A stretch of 64,000 nt of DNA from Ascarosepion bandense (GCA_037127315.1 JBBBDQ010001273.1:3085501-3149500); one strand, 5' to 3'; shown: positions 10,054 to 20,639, numbered from the stretch's first letter. Notes: a model not told the origin generated them from the sequence alone. Translations and numbers: made by a program.

Positions 10054-10340
10054 TACGGCATATCACGTTGAATACACCGGTTCTCGTTTGATCACCGAAG
10101 TTAAGCAACGTGAGCCTGGTCAGTACTTAGATAGGTGACCGCTTGGGAATACCAGGCGCTGTAAGCGTTTAGTGACGGATGTGCGTTGTGGTGCAGTGGA
10201 TTTCGGCTTTGAAAGAGAAATCAACGAGCCGAGTTCGAATTCCAGTTGAGTACCCTGCATTCACTTAAGCATTGGTACCCTTGGGAAAGGCATTAATCCG
10301 TCACTTCCCTCCAGTTATGGGTTAAATAACAGGATGGGGC
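10054..10340 (+). mobile_element. 5S rRNA-tRNA chimeric SINE
   Basis: 10054-10168 is a nearly complete 5S rRNA-like sequence: TATCACGTTGAATACACCGG, then GATCACCGAAGTTAAGCAAC, GTCAGTACTTAGATAGGTGA and GGAATACCAGGCGCTGTAAG in the right order. After the linker TTTAGTGACG, a tRNA-like head follows (GTTGTGGTGCAGTGG, then GAGTTCGAATTCC), with a body ending near GGGTTAAATAACAGG. It shares the head with the common SINE but differs in the body (TACCCTGCATTCACTTAAGC where the common family has TTCCTTGCATTCACTTACGC). Both polymerase III promoter types (5S internal control region and tRNA A/B boxes) are therefore present. Confidence 0.88.
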
Positions 10341-10719
10341 CTAGAAGGCAACCCATCCAGTGTTGGTGTCACAATAAAAACACTCTTGTAGTCCTGGCGA
10401 AACATCAATTATTCAGCTATTTGACAAGATTACGAATTTCTCTATAAACTGCGCCAGAGTTCCAAATGCACAGGGAATACTGGAGGCAGGCCGCAGTACG
10501 ACGACGAATGAGCGAGAAGAGAATAACATAATTGAGAGAACACTAGATACATTTGCAGATTAAAGTTGGAAAGAAACCATGGCGCCTGAAGAGAGTTCCA
10601 CAAGAGAGAAGTATGAGAAAAGAAACTGTTAGCATAGAACTTACGGCTGCATATAGCTAGCTGAACTATAAATTGATGAAATCTCGATGCTTAAATTAAA
10701 AAATGTGTAGGTACCATAA
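10341..10719. other. No recognised feature
   Basis: Purine-rich AT-rich DNA with no ORF of note. Confidence 0.35.
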
Positions 10720-10925
10720 GGAAGAGGTCATCCGAACAATTGCTATGAAAGTACTTTTAGAAAAAACAAAGAGAAGCAACCTAACGGCGGTTGGAAAATG
10801 ACTGTAGCCGAGACGCCAGATCAAGAACAATAATTATGGATTCTTTGGATTTTATCACGGAGGTAAACAGCAAGAGCTCCGGACTATATGTAGCAGCAAT
10901 ATTCTAACCATGGAGAGATGGCAGA
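10720..10925 (-). mobile_element. Short LINE relic (C-terminal RT tail)
   Basis: The reverse complement aligns with the 'LDKIQ...ASRLQ.FS..RNVA...FYKYFHG' segment of the LINE tails at 7.5 and 13.5 kb, and ends in a tract matching the 'SPWLEYC' (IRPCMEYC-like) region. Heavily mutated and without an open frame. Confidence 0.55.
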
Positions 10926-11567
10926 CTTAGAGATATATATGATATATTCTGAAAAATTGTTAAAATGTTTATTTCAATTTCTTTTTTATCATATAGTAGG
11001 TAACATTTCACGGATTTAAAAAAGATATTTGATAATCACAAGATCAATTCATAGATCCGCTGTGGCGTCAAAACAATAGCGCGTATCATACGATGTTATC
11101 AAAACGCCATTACAAATTTGTTTGTTTTTTCTAAATGACTGCTTGACGAATAGATGACCTTAGTGTGGAGAAAGTGTTGTTATGATTAATGTCCCCGTTA
11201 ATATTCTTCCATGTCAGAGATGATTCGTGGGAAGCTGGAGTATCAAATTCGAATTTCTTCTCTCCCGCTTCAATGACCTTTTCGACTCTCATAATTGATT
11301 GATGGAATCCCCTTTTTGATCTGCAAACAATTTCCTCTTTCTAATCCTGTAGCATTCACAGACTGATCTTTCACAATCTGCCACGCCATATCTATTATTA
11401 TTATTATTATTATTAGAAAATACCACCGACAAATTTATCGGAACCCTATTTCGATTGGCATTTCATTTGTGGATAATTAGAATTAGTTACCTAGCGGTAA
11501 CCACGATGAACACTAAATATAAGCATTGAGATTTGAAGTTAGGTAAAGGACAAATTATTCACAAACG
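10926..11567. other. AT-rich stretch with a short (TTA)n run
   Basis: A (TTA)n tract of about 22 bases lies near 11394-11416. Nothing else is recognised. Confidence 0.5.
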
Positions 11568-11875
11568 CATGTACGTTGGTGCAGTGGATATCGTTTCAAA
11601 ATGATAAATCAGAGAGCCGATTTCTAATATTATTTGAATTTGTTGCATTCACTTACGCGAAAATACCCCTGGGAAAGGCATTAATCTGTCGCTTCTGCGT
11701 CCAGCTATGGGTTAAATAGCAGAACAGATTGAATTCTGTAGCAATGATTGGTAACTAGTCTACCTCAGAAAGTAATGGTAATTTACTGTGGGAGAATCTT
11801 CTGCCCAGTCAGTCGTGTCTCTTTCGAGATATGATCACCCAATCGTGTATCACGTATGGCACTTAACTAACTGAT
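11568..11875 (+). mobile_element. tRNA-derived SINE, full length, diverged
   Basis: Complete member of the main family from ATGTACGTTGGTGCAGTGG to GCACTTAACTAACTGA. The B box is damaged (GCCGATTTCTAATATT in place of GAGTTCGAATTCC), which would weaken polymerase III initiation. Confidence 0.88.
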
Positions 11876-12232
11876 ATAACAAAAACAATAACAATAATTA
11901 TAATACTAATATGCATGTGGTCTAAAAATACTGAGTTAACGTCCGACGTGTTATGACCGTGTACTTGTGAGCAGGCTAGACTCTTTAGCCATGACGGACA
12001 GCCCTCCTAGAGACAGTTCTTCGATAAAGCGATATAAAATGTTTAATCAAATTACCCTAAATGACGCCAAACAGTTGTTTGCTGAGAGAATGCGACAGCA
12101 CATAGCTGACCGCAAGTTCGGCTCCAAGGACTATTGAAGGATTTGTAAACGAGTGCTCAACAATAGGAAATCCTCAATACCTCCTTTAATCCATGGATTT
12201 GAGGTTCTCACGTCATCTGCGGACAAAGTGCT

Positions 12233-13501
12233 TTGCCCGCAAATTCTCATCCAACTCCACATTCGACTCGTCCGGAGTGCACCCACCCGACTTCCCTTTT
12301 AGAACTGAGGCCAAACTGCACGACAGTAGTATCCAGAGTAATTTCAAAACTCGACCCCCATAAGGCGTGTGGAGACGATGGAATCCCGGTGATAGTCCTT
12401 AAGAGGTGTGCCCCTGAACTTTCCCCTGTCCTCTCTAAACTATTTAACTACTGCCTTTCTGCTTCCTGCTTTCCTGCATGCTGGAAATTCTCCTCAGTCG
12501 TTCCTCTCTTTAAGAATTGTGGTGAACCCTCGGACCCATCCAACTATCGCCCTATCAGTCTTCTACCGATATTCGGGAAAGTATTCGAGGCTATAATCAA
12601 TGCTGAAATAGTTCACCATCTCACCGCCCACAAACTGTTCTCCGACAGGCAATATGGATTCCGCTTTGACAGGTCCACGGCCGACCTGCTAGCAACTGTA
12701 ACGGAGTACATGCTACAGGCCCTTGATGAGTCTGACGAGGCCCGCGCGGTTGCTCTGGACATCTCCAAGGCTTTCGACAGGGTTTGGCACCCTGGCCTCC
12801 TATGCAAACTACGCGGTTATGGTATTACCGGTCGCCTGCTTGACTTGATCCAATCTTTCTTAAATAACCGCAAAATGAAGGTCGTTCTGAATGGGCGTGC
12901 CTCTTCGTCCTACAGCACGAATGCTGGTGTCCCACAGGGCTCTATCCTGGGCCCGACGCTCTTCCTTATTTTCATCAACGATCTCCCAGATGAGATCAAG
13001 TCCCAAGTAGGCATCTACGCAGATGACACTACAATATACACCCGCTCCAGTAAGAAACCTGTCGTGGCGGACAGACATAATCTCGCTGCTGACCTTGAGC
13101 GGGATCTACACTCTGTGGTGAACTGGGGCAAGAAGTGGTTTGTCAACTTCAATTCATCTAAGACCAAGCTGTTGTCTGTCAACCATCACAGGCAACCTCT
13201 TCTGCCTCCCATAAGCATGGACCAGGTGATTCTCCCGGAGAGTAATACACTACGCCTCCTCGGACTTACCCTGTCCTCAGACCTCAAATGGAACAACTAT
13301 ATTGAATCCATAGCAAAATCTACTGCTAAGAAGATTGGGTCACTATGTCGATCCAGGATGTTTTTTCCACTGAATCCATCCTGCATATATACAAGTCAAC
13401 CATCCGTCCGTGCATGGAGTACTGCTGCCATTTATGGTCAGGTGCCCCTGCCGTTCTCCTCAGTGTTCTTGACAAGCTCCAAAGGAGAGTTTGTAATGTG
13501 A
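12233..13501 (+). CDS. LINE reverse transcriptase (RT domain, partial ORF2)
   Basis: Non-LTR reverse transcriptase, which would copy LINE RNA into the target site by target-primed reverse transcription. Motifs are in order: 'SNYRPISLLP' near residue 104, 'LDISKAFDRVWH' at 175-186 with the first catalytic Asp, 'GVPQGSILGP' from 232, and the catalytic 'YADD' at 262-265, followed by 'LGLTLSSDLKWN'. The first methionine is not the true start: coding sequence upstream is in other frames, and the ORF is 5' truncated. The true reading frame is lost near 13361-13366, a run of six T, after which this frame reads nonsense to 13501 while the genuine tail continues in another frame. Apart from that shift the RT is intact, which suggests a fairly young insertion. 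Confidence 0.9.
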   Translation: MPANSHPTPHSTRPECTHPTSLLELRPNCTTVVSRVISKLDPHKACGDDGIPVIVLKRCAPELSPVLSKLFNYCLSASCFPACWKFSSVVPLFKNCGEPSDPSNYRPISLLPIFGKVFEAIINAEIVHHLTAHKLFSDRQYGFRFDRSTADLLATVTEYMLQALDESDEARAVALDISKAFDRVWHPGLLCKLRGYGITGRLLDLIQSFLNNRKMKVVLNGRASSSYSTNAGVPQGSILGPTLFLIFINDLPDEIKSQVGIYADDTTIYTRSSKKPVVADRHNLAADLERDLHSVVNWGKKWFVNFNSSKTKLLSVNHHRQPLLPPISMDQVILPESNTLRLLGLTLSSDLKWNNYIESIAKSTAKKIGSLCRSRMFFPLNPSCIYTSQPSVRAWSTAAIYGQVPLPFSSVFLTSSKGEFVM

Positions 13502-13842
13502 TAGGTACTGATCTGGCGACTCGACTGCAGCCACTTTCCCATCGTCGAAATGTGGCCTCCCTCTGTCTCTTCTATAAATACTTTCATGGCTTCTGCTCAG
13601 ATGAGCTTAAGTCACTGATGCCTCCTCAACAGGTGTTTACCCGTGCAACCAGACTGGCAACTGGGTCCCACCCATTCACAGTCAGGTTAGCCAAATGCAG
13701 ACGACAATTCTACTCCTGCAGCTTCCTCTCTCGCACTTCCCGCCTGTGGAACTCACTCCCGTATTCTTGCTTTCCTGACGGCTACAACCTCCAGAAATTT
13801 AAATGCAAAGTTAATGCTCATCTACTAACCACTGGCCTCTAG
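13345..13842 (+). pseudogene. C-terminal tail of the LINE ORF2, displaced by a frameshift
   Basis: Continues the RT protein in a different frame, with 'STIRPCMEYCCHLWSGAP', 'RNVASLCLFYKYFHGFCSDE' and 'LSRTSRLWNSLP', ending at a TAG near 13842. The usable part starts around 13367, so the overlap with the preceding ORF is only apparent. A one-base change in the T run at 13361-13366 would account for the break. The tail function in this family is not established; it probably contributes to RNA or DNA binding. Confidence 0.88.
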
Positions 13843-14045
13843 CTCTCTCCCCTCCCATGTATAACCTTCCCTTTCTCTCCACCTATGTATCTGTCATCGC
13901 ACCTACTTTCTCAGCTTTCTATTGTTCCTTTCTAACTAGCTTGTACTCCTCACTCTTTTCTAATTAATCTTTATACATTTATGTAACCCCCTGCACATCA
14001 GTGGCGTTTCCGCCTTGCTCGGGGTGAAATGATTAAAAGAAAAAA

Positions 14046-15299
14046 TTATGGAAAATAATGTCTTGAATGACGCTAAAAGTGACGGTCTCGATCGGTTGGA
14101 TGTCCCATTGCACATTAGGTTGGGCTCGGTCGTCATCCAACTTCTGCTAGTGTCAGGAGATAAATGTCGTTTCCCGTAGAAAACTGAAAAAGCGCTTAAG
14201 CAGAATTAGAATACAGACAAAAAGTGTTACCTCCAGAAATTTGCTATAATGTGAGGATTCTCTGAAACGTTCCTGAAATGGGAGAAGTCTTGAAGATACC
14301 ATGATTCAAATGCTGAATTTTCATTTAGATTAATTAGGGATACCAAAATAAAAATAATAATGATAACTAGCGAAATCCTCGTTTTACGGACATTTCTCTT
14401 AACAATAACTTAAAAAATAATTCAGCAAACTATGCTATTTTAAATATAGTAACTGTGTTTTTGACGATTGCCTGAATTGGTTTCTGACGTTCGATAATGT
14501 GTGTCTAAAATATGAAGCTTTTATCGTGGTCGCCATAATTTCTCTGTTTTTTAGCCGGGAGTTGCGACCAGCTAACGCAAGCTTAGACATTCTAAAAAAA
14601 GTGTTGTACCTAGACATTGCTTATTTTGGGGTTGCGTAAATTTTGACCAAATTTGAGTGTACGCGCTCATATCTCCACGAAAGATACATTTGGGCGTGGG
14701 TGAGATCAACACAGAACAAGTGCAATTGAAAGATATATCCGGTCGTAGATGATGTCAGCAAGTGCAACAACAAAAGAAAAAACTCACACGACAACCGGCA
14801 AGGATATGATTGACAGATACATCTAGCCATAGATAAAAGTCAGCCAAGAACAAGAGTGCTTGACAGACATATTCACCCGTAGATGATGTAACAGTATATA
14901 ACAAATAGATGGCGTGACAATAAAGAGTCTGTAGACGTTCACCCAGAAAGAATACAAAGATTGGCATGACTAGATGGGAAAAATATCTAATATGAATTGT
15001 GTAAAAACCAGAATCTATCTGAGAGAATTCCATACTATTCTCTTGGTCAACGATTCTTTCTGTGTGTTGTGTCTCTTCAGGATGTGGATGATCATGGCTC
15101 TGCACAAGTTCGTATCTCTTGTCGCTCTTACCAAACTTTGTCCTCTAACCAAGAATCTCACTCCACGTTCTGCTATCCTTCACTGAAGTTTGTCGGGTAG
15201 CTGATCCGCTACTGTTAATTTAGCCTTTGATATGTCCTATGAGCTTTAAGTTCTCCATGCCCTTCTTCCTGATTATGTTAATTATTTTTTTTTATTCTG
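14046..15299. other. No gene; weak internal repetition at 14650-14960
   Basis: Several overlapping open frames occur on both strands at 14755-15200 without recognisable domains. A block like ACAGATACATCTAGCCATAG recurs in degenerate form about every 75 bp between 14690 and 14900. Confidence 0.35.
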
Positions 15300-15490
15300 A
15301 ATATGTTTCGAAAGTCAAACGATCACAGCAGAAAGGCCCTCGAGGTTTAATTCTCAGTTCAATCCGCTTTCTACTTCACATGAATGATCTACTGAACAGT
15401 ATCCGCAGATCATTTGTGAATATCTATGCTGATGATACAACAATATATAAGCGCACCGCTAAAACTCAAGATAACCAGAACTTGGTGTAG
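15300..15490 (+). mobile_element. LINE reverse transcriptase fragment
   Basis: Frame 15227-15490 ends in 'GPRGLILSSIRFLLHMNDL' and 'IYADDTTIYKR', matching the GPQG...LF.IFINDL and YADDTTIY motifs of the 12 kb LINE. The Q of the PQG motif and several surrounding residues have changed, and nothing on either side continues the domain. Confidence 0.75.
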
Positions 15491-15539
15491 TTTAAAGCAA
15501 AAAACGTACCTGATGGATGTCCGTACGTACAAAGAATCT

Positions 15540-15705
15540 CCTGTGGAAGTCATATTGTTTTTATGCTGACAAATTGACGTAAAATCACGGTGACCACAAG
15601 ATTTGAGGAAATATAAATATGCAGTATACGAAAGACGGATGTGGCAGCAGGAAGTTAGTCTATAAAAGACTAGACAATACAATAAATACATCATCTACAA
15701 GCTAT
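15540..15705 (+). mobile_element. Possible LTR preceding a Gypsy-type gag relic
   Basis: Contains TATAAAAG (15661-15668) and CAATAAATAC (15679-15688) about 15 bases apart, the promoter/polyadenylation arrangement of an LTR R region, ending just before the gag-like frame. No second LTR was found, so this is an inference from position. Confidence 0.4.
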
Positions 15706-15727
15706 TTTGGCCATTTATATCTGTTAT

Positions 15728-16720
15728 AAGCGCCGTGACGATATGGAGGGGAATAGCAAAGTAACGGTCGATATGGTGAACATGTTCAGTGGCGAAGACG
15801 ATTTAATGGCCTGGTTGACGAAAGTGAAATTGGTAGCGAAACAGCAAAACATCCACGACCTCGTAAGCTTTATATCCCTGTTTTTAAAAGGAGATGCCTT
15901 ATATTACCAGTTGACCGAATAGGATCAACGGGGTGCAAGGAAAATAGAGGCTAAGTTAAAAACAGCTTTTACGAGCGGAGGTTTTTTCTGCATATGCAAA
16001 GTCAGTGAAGATGCAGTGGACCGGCAAAGCCGCTGATGTCTATGCAACAAAAATACAAAGACTAACGGAATCAAGAAAATTTGAAGGAATGGACAGAACA
16101 CTTTATCTAGTACGGAAAGTCTACTCGGATGTGTTAATGTGTCCAGAAGGTGGTTAGAAGTGCGATCGTTGCTAATCGATCGACCCTTCGCTAAATGTTC
16201 ACGAATTAGGAGAGATCCAAGTAAATACCAATTGGACCAGGTTATCTATCAATGTGACGCCTTATAGGGATGAACCGTATCTGACTATAGTTGATTGTGG
16301 CCCTGGCCGGTTCGCCATTTGGAGAGAGATTCGAGCAGAAACGGCAGACATCATTTGCCAATCAATTACCTACAGACCAAAACATGATTTCTTCTCTAAC
16401 CTAGCTTTAACAACTCGGAAAAGTAGAGAAACTAGTTAGTTATATTCAATGACTCGCAAACCAAACTAGTGACGTTCCGTCAACACCGCGCAGACGAAGA
16501 ACTTTCACCGAATATGATGAACGATTGCTCCTTCGGATAAGCCCCGCCAATGATGTCGCCACAAATGCTGGATTACAGGACGTCTTTTGTAACAACGGAC
16601 CACTGTCCCACGTTGTGATTAGATCCTAGAAGTTTCGTCATGCAATTTCAATAGTCGTCCCTCTTAGACAGTCCAGACATTGGTGCACACTTGTGGGTTG
16701 AAAAAATAAACACGGCACCA
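15728..16720 (+). pseudogene. Decayed Gypsy-type gag-pol
   Basis: Gag-like sequence at 15728-15930 (residues 'VNMFSGEDDLMAWLTKVKL' and 'LFLKGDALYYQLTE') stops at TAG, then continues in other frames ('KIEAKLKTAFTSG', 'DVYATKIQRL'). At 16254-16440 an integrase-like segment follows ('TIVDCGPGRFAIWREIRAET'). In intact relatives protease, RT and RNase H would lie between them, so at least 3 kb of pol has been deleted. A remnant near 16560-16720 resembles the end of pol. A dead copy; LTRs are uncertain. Confidence 0.6.
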
Positions 16721-16959
16721 AAAAAAATAAATAAATAAATAGATGAACAAGCCGAACACACCTGGAGAGCTACGTAGAATGTCTTTATATAAAAAAAAAC
16801 AATGTCTTTCTTTTCCCAAGGATACAGTTGTCGAAAATGATATTTACAACGGACAGAGAAAGTTCGCCAAAAGCATCAAAGCTTCTAATCTTTAATTGAA
16901 ATGTTTACTCTAAATTTCGTTAGCGTTGAAATGTACTCTAAAACAGCAAGGTTCTCTCG

Positions 16960-17300
16960 GGTTCTTGACGGAATCTGACGGAATGCGCCGAATCGGAGCG
17001 GCCGCTGGCGGAGTGTGTGGGGTTACTGACGGCGGTGGCGCTCTGCCCAAAATCTGAGTTAACTAGCTCTCCAACTGAACTTTTCGTGTCGAGCATCTAT
17101 TTTCATAACCAATTTCGATCATCAATGGGGATCCGGCCGGCTCACAGTCTTCGGCCAATGAAAATCGGTCTCCGCCCCTTCGATTTGCGGATGTCTTAGC
17201 TCCTCCAATGAGATCATGCCAACTCACATCGAACCGAATCCAGTTCGGGTCACTTCGGACTGTTGGGCTAAACAGCGGCCTTGTCCCCCGGGTGAACTTA
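16960..17300. other. Local CpG- and GC-rich segment of unknown nature
   Basis: Clearly richer in GC and CpG than its surroundings (GCGGCCGCTGGCGG, GGCGGTGGCG, CCGGCCGGCTC). Direct TCTGACGGAAT/TTGACGGAAT repeats sit at its left edge. No ORF with a known domain. It may be a CpG-rich regulatory segment or part of an unidentified insertion. Confidence 0.35.
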
Positions 17301-17811
17301 TCAAATCATTCTGAGACTTGTTTTGTCTACGCGTTTTCAGATTAGCGGAATCAACATTTCAAATCTAAGAGAAATCTATGAACATGAAAGATTCGAAATT
17401 TACAATCACGAAAGGCGAGAAATGATTATTTATCCAAAATAATTTTATTTTATGCTCCCGTGTTTTTTTTAGAAGCACTTGATGGTACTAAAATTATTAT
17501 TTTTTTCCTAACCTCACATCGCGTGACGCAATAAAACATTAATAATATCACCAATATCAATTTCTCTCTCCGTTGTTTTAAAACAACCAAAGGAAAGTAG
17601 CCCCGTGAGAGATAGTGTCACATCACTATTCTATCGCTATTTCCAGGGAATGTGTTCAGGTAAACTACATTCCTTTGTTCCACCAGTTTTAATCTCCACG
17701 GTTAAGACACCTATGACACGCATCACCCTAATTCCTTTCGTATTCCATTGATGAGATGTAAGTTCTACATCGAAGGAACAGCAGCTTTGTGAAGACTAAT
17801 ACCAAGAGGAT

Positions 17812-17960
17812 GCTTCATCAATCACCATAATCTTAACCTGTCCAAGTCTAGGGTTAACCGTTATATTTCCCAATTATCACCATAAACTTGATCTCTTACT
17901 GCCTACCTAGAATGACATGTGTGCCTTGCACAGAGTGAACATTATTGTAAAAAAATAGGC
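17812..17960 (+). repeat. Dispersed repeat of unknown family, copy 2
   Basis: Partner of 937-1095, described there. It abuts the RTE relic that follows. Confidence 0.45.
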
Positions 17961-18435
17961 GTCCTTTTTGTTTGCATTTTTCTGAAGACTTCCTTCATCT
18001 CAGCATCATCCTGTGATATCACATTTCTGTTGCATCCAATTTCCTTCTCATCTGTGAGGAGATTGTTCAGAATTTACTGCCGTACTAGAATAGTGATTCT
18101 TTCTCGCCTCGTTTCTCAATTTTTTTCATGTTTCTTATTAATTTACTTAGCTTTTGTAAGACATATATTATTATTCCAATGCGTTTTTGGATTGCGGTGT
18201 CGCCTTTTCTGTCCTCTACTAAAACAATTCCCTTATATTTAAATACTTGTACTCGTTTGATTTTGACACCTCCAATTCGTAGTCCGCATCGTAGGCTTTT
18301 TTCTCTGGCTGACAGTCATAAATTCTGTCTTCTTACAGTTAATAGTTAGTCCTTTTTTCTCTCCTTCCTCTACTACGTTGTCTATGAGATCCTGTAACTT
18401 TCCTGCTTTGTCTGTCATTAACAGTGTCATTTACG
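17960..18435 (-). mobile_element. RTE-like LINE relic (RT palm/C-terminal region)
   Basis: The minus strand gives 'LMTDKAGKLQDLIDNVVEEG' and 'KKGLTINCKKTEFMTVSQRK' (18239-18430), the segment just after the catalytic motif in RTE-type reverse transcriptases. Beyond this, in other frames, come 'ILVEDRKGDTAIQKRI'-like and 'LRNEIDFCRRV'-like sequence. Frameshifts throughout. Confidence 0.75.
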
Positions 18436-18537
18436 TCTATCATATTGTTAAGTCACCCTCAGAGACATGCCACCCAATTCCAGTCGGAAGAAAAGAAAAG
18501 AGCCTGCTAAATTGTGGATGATGTTGCAGTGGCGGAC

Positions 18538-18740
18538 CTAATAGCATATTCTAAGGCTAACATTAGCGACTTCAACCAATTGGCGTATGATTCTATTACG
18601 AAAAAAGCCTTATTTTAATAACAAATACCTAAATATCATCAATTTTATTGAAAATTTACTCATTAAAAATGTTGTTTCTGTGGACTCTCTGAGATTAAGA
18701 GCTGTGTAGCTTAAGTTTCATTAGTTCCATCGTAAATCTA
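18538..18740. repeat. Direct repeat, copy 1 (unknown family)
   Basis: Aligns with 19181-19380: shared blocks CATATTCTAAGG.TAACATTA, 'TTTAATAACAAA', 'ATTTTTGTTGAAAAATTAACTC' in variant form, and 'AAGCTTCATTGGTT' in variant form. The family is not recognised. Confidence 0.6.
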
Positions 18741-19180
18741 CCACTGTAGACATCTAATGAATTTTATACTGACCTGGACATGAGAATGAATTGACCTACT
18801 TGATGTATGACATATTCATGGATAATCAGCCGTAAGTTCTTTGGAATGTATTCAAAAATGTTTGTGGACATTAAAAAATATTTTGTTGATTTTTTTTATA
18901 AGCCGCATGAACACATCTAAAGAACATCTCAGATTCCACTGTATTAAAAATTGAGAAAGTGAGACATCGTGTGGCAAGTCTACATTGTTAGGGCAATGAA
19001 GTATGAACAGATAACCATCAAAAATAGATTTGAGGATCCGACTGCTAAAATGTAGGCTATGAATAAATTCTGGCGCACTGAATGAGTCTATACAGCTGGG
19101 TGTTCGGGCGCTGCAAACTGCCAAGAAAACCTTCAGATCTGACAAATTACAGGGCAATTTTGAGTCTATATGAAGTGGCT

Positions 19181-19380
19181 ATTAGGACATATTCTAAGGT
19201 TAACATTAGCTACTTAAACCCAATTGACTTATTATTCTATCACTAAAATGACCTTACTTTAATAACAAAGACAAAAAGCACTCATCGATTTTGTTGAAAA
19301 ATTAACTCATTAAAATTTTGCATCGGGGAACACACTGAAATTATGGGTCCCTAAGTATAAGCTTCATTGGTTTCATATTA
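19181..19380. repeat. Direct repeat, copy 2 (unknown family)
   Basis: Second copy, 643 bp downstream of the first. A 101-codon minus-strand open frame between the copies (18852-19157) has no domain I recognise. Confidence 0.6.
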
Positions 19381-19820
19381 TATCACGTTACAGATTAAAT
19401 TTGGAAGAAAGTTAAAATGAAAGTGAGACACTTGAAGAAATTGTAGAATTGTTATCGGAGCACCTGAACTTAAGCAGCTGGTTATATAATATATATTCTG
19501 AGGCATCATGTCTCGCTGTTCATGAACAGAATGAAAGAGGTCATCATAGTTGGATGTTAAGAGCGTTTTTTTTAAGTTATGCGACAACCGAAGTGACTTG
19601 GGGTTCATTTAATTGGTATCAACAATCAGAGACCATCTGAGCTAACTGAAATAACCGTCCAAAAGTTATTATCAAAATATCTCATCGTACGACACACATT
19701 TTGTTAGGTGCCTGCTAAACCTATATTGAGCTGGTTGTCATGATGGGTATATTGGTTTTTCGATATTTTTACACAATAGCCACTTTGTTGTTGTTGTGCT
19801 GCTTTCTGGCTCATTATTCG

Positions 19821-20124
19821 GGATGTAAGTTGTGGTGCAGTAGATATCGACCCGGAATGAGAAATCGGGGAGTCGATTTTGAATTCCAGTTGAATTCGTT
19901 GTATTCACTTACGAGCAAATACCCTTGGGAAAGGTATTAATTAGTCTCTTCCCTTCAGTTATGGGTTAAATAAAAGGACAGATTGGGTTCTATAGCCTTG
20001 ACTGGCAACCAGTCTACCGCAGAAAGTGATGACAACCTACTGCAGGATAATCTTCTGCCCAGTCAGTCTTTCGAGACAGAATCGCCCAAGTGTGTATCAG
20101 ATATGACACTTAAATGACTGACTG
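19821..20124 (+). mobile_element. tRNA-derived SINE, full length
   Basis: Runs from GGATGTAAGTTGTGGTGCAG to ATGACTGACTGA. The A box is good; the B box reads GATTTTGAATTCC. Confidence 0.9.
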
Positions 20125-20249
20125 AATCGGGACCCATGAAAAAATTAGTCTCCTTCCTTAACTAAGATAATCCGTTATTTTAATTCTCAAAATTTTCTAT
20201 TCTTTGCGTCTAATCATACTTTTCTTATTTCCTTCTTATGTTCATCACC

Positions 20250-20620
20250 CTTTGCCTGTATCGTTTCATTTTTTTCCGTATCTCTTCAAATAAAATAAAA
20301 AACCTCTATTATTTCAATCCTCTTCTTTTTTCATACCATTGCTTTAATCTTCTCATTTCCTCCCTTATCTCTTTCAATAATGTTAAAAACATCTATTATT
20401 TCACAGCTCCTCTCTTCACACATCATGTCCTGTATCTTCTCATTTATTCCCTTATCTCTTCCAATAAAGTTAAACACTTCTGTTATCTTATTCCTCTTCT
20501 CTTCTTTTATCTTTTGCCTGTATCTTCTAATTCTATCCCTTATCTCTTCCAATACAGTTAAGCATCTCATTCCTTTTCTATTCTCAATCCCTTTGCCCGT
20601 ATCTACTCCTTCTCTCCCTT
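20250..20620. repeat. 87-bp minisatellite, about four units
   Basis: The block CTTATCTCTT.CAATA.AGTTAA starts at 20277, 20364, 20451 and 20539, i.e. 87-88 bp apart. On the minus strand the unit is 29 codons long and stays open for 79 codons (20331-20570) as a charged repeat (units like 'NFIGRDKGINEKIQDMMCEE'). Frame conservation may be a by-product of the unit length. Confidence 0.85.
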
Positions 20621-20639
20621 AAGTCATTCTATCTTCATT

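Larger units (their letters stand above)
11950..14045 (+). mobile_element. Non-LTR retrotransposon (LINE), 5' truncated, best-preserved copy
   Basis: Translation is continuous with a LINE ORF2 from about 11990: 'LNDAKQLFAERMRQHIADR' and 'RICKRVLNNRKSSIPPLIHG' (linker between endonuclease and RT) lead into the RT domain and the C-terminal tail, then a short 3' UTR ending GGGGTGAAATGATTAAAAG near 14045. The apurinic endonuclease domain is missing, so the copy is 5' truncated. The clade is jockey/CR1-like by general appearance; I cannot settle it without a tree. Older copies of the same tail lie at 1-290, 7340-7925 and 10720-10925. Confidence 0.88.

Noticed and set aside
10054..10168. Functional 5S rRNA gene
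   Set aside because: Substitutions occur in conserved positions, there is no terminator T-run directly after the 3' end, and the sequence is fused to a tRNA-like SINE at a junction repeated at 51 kb.
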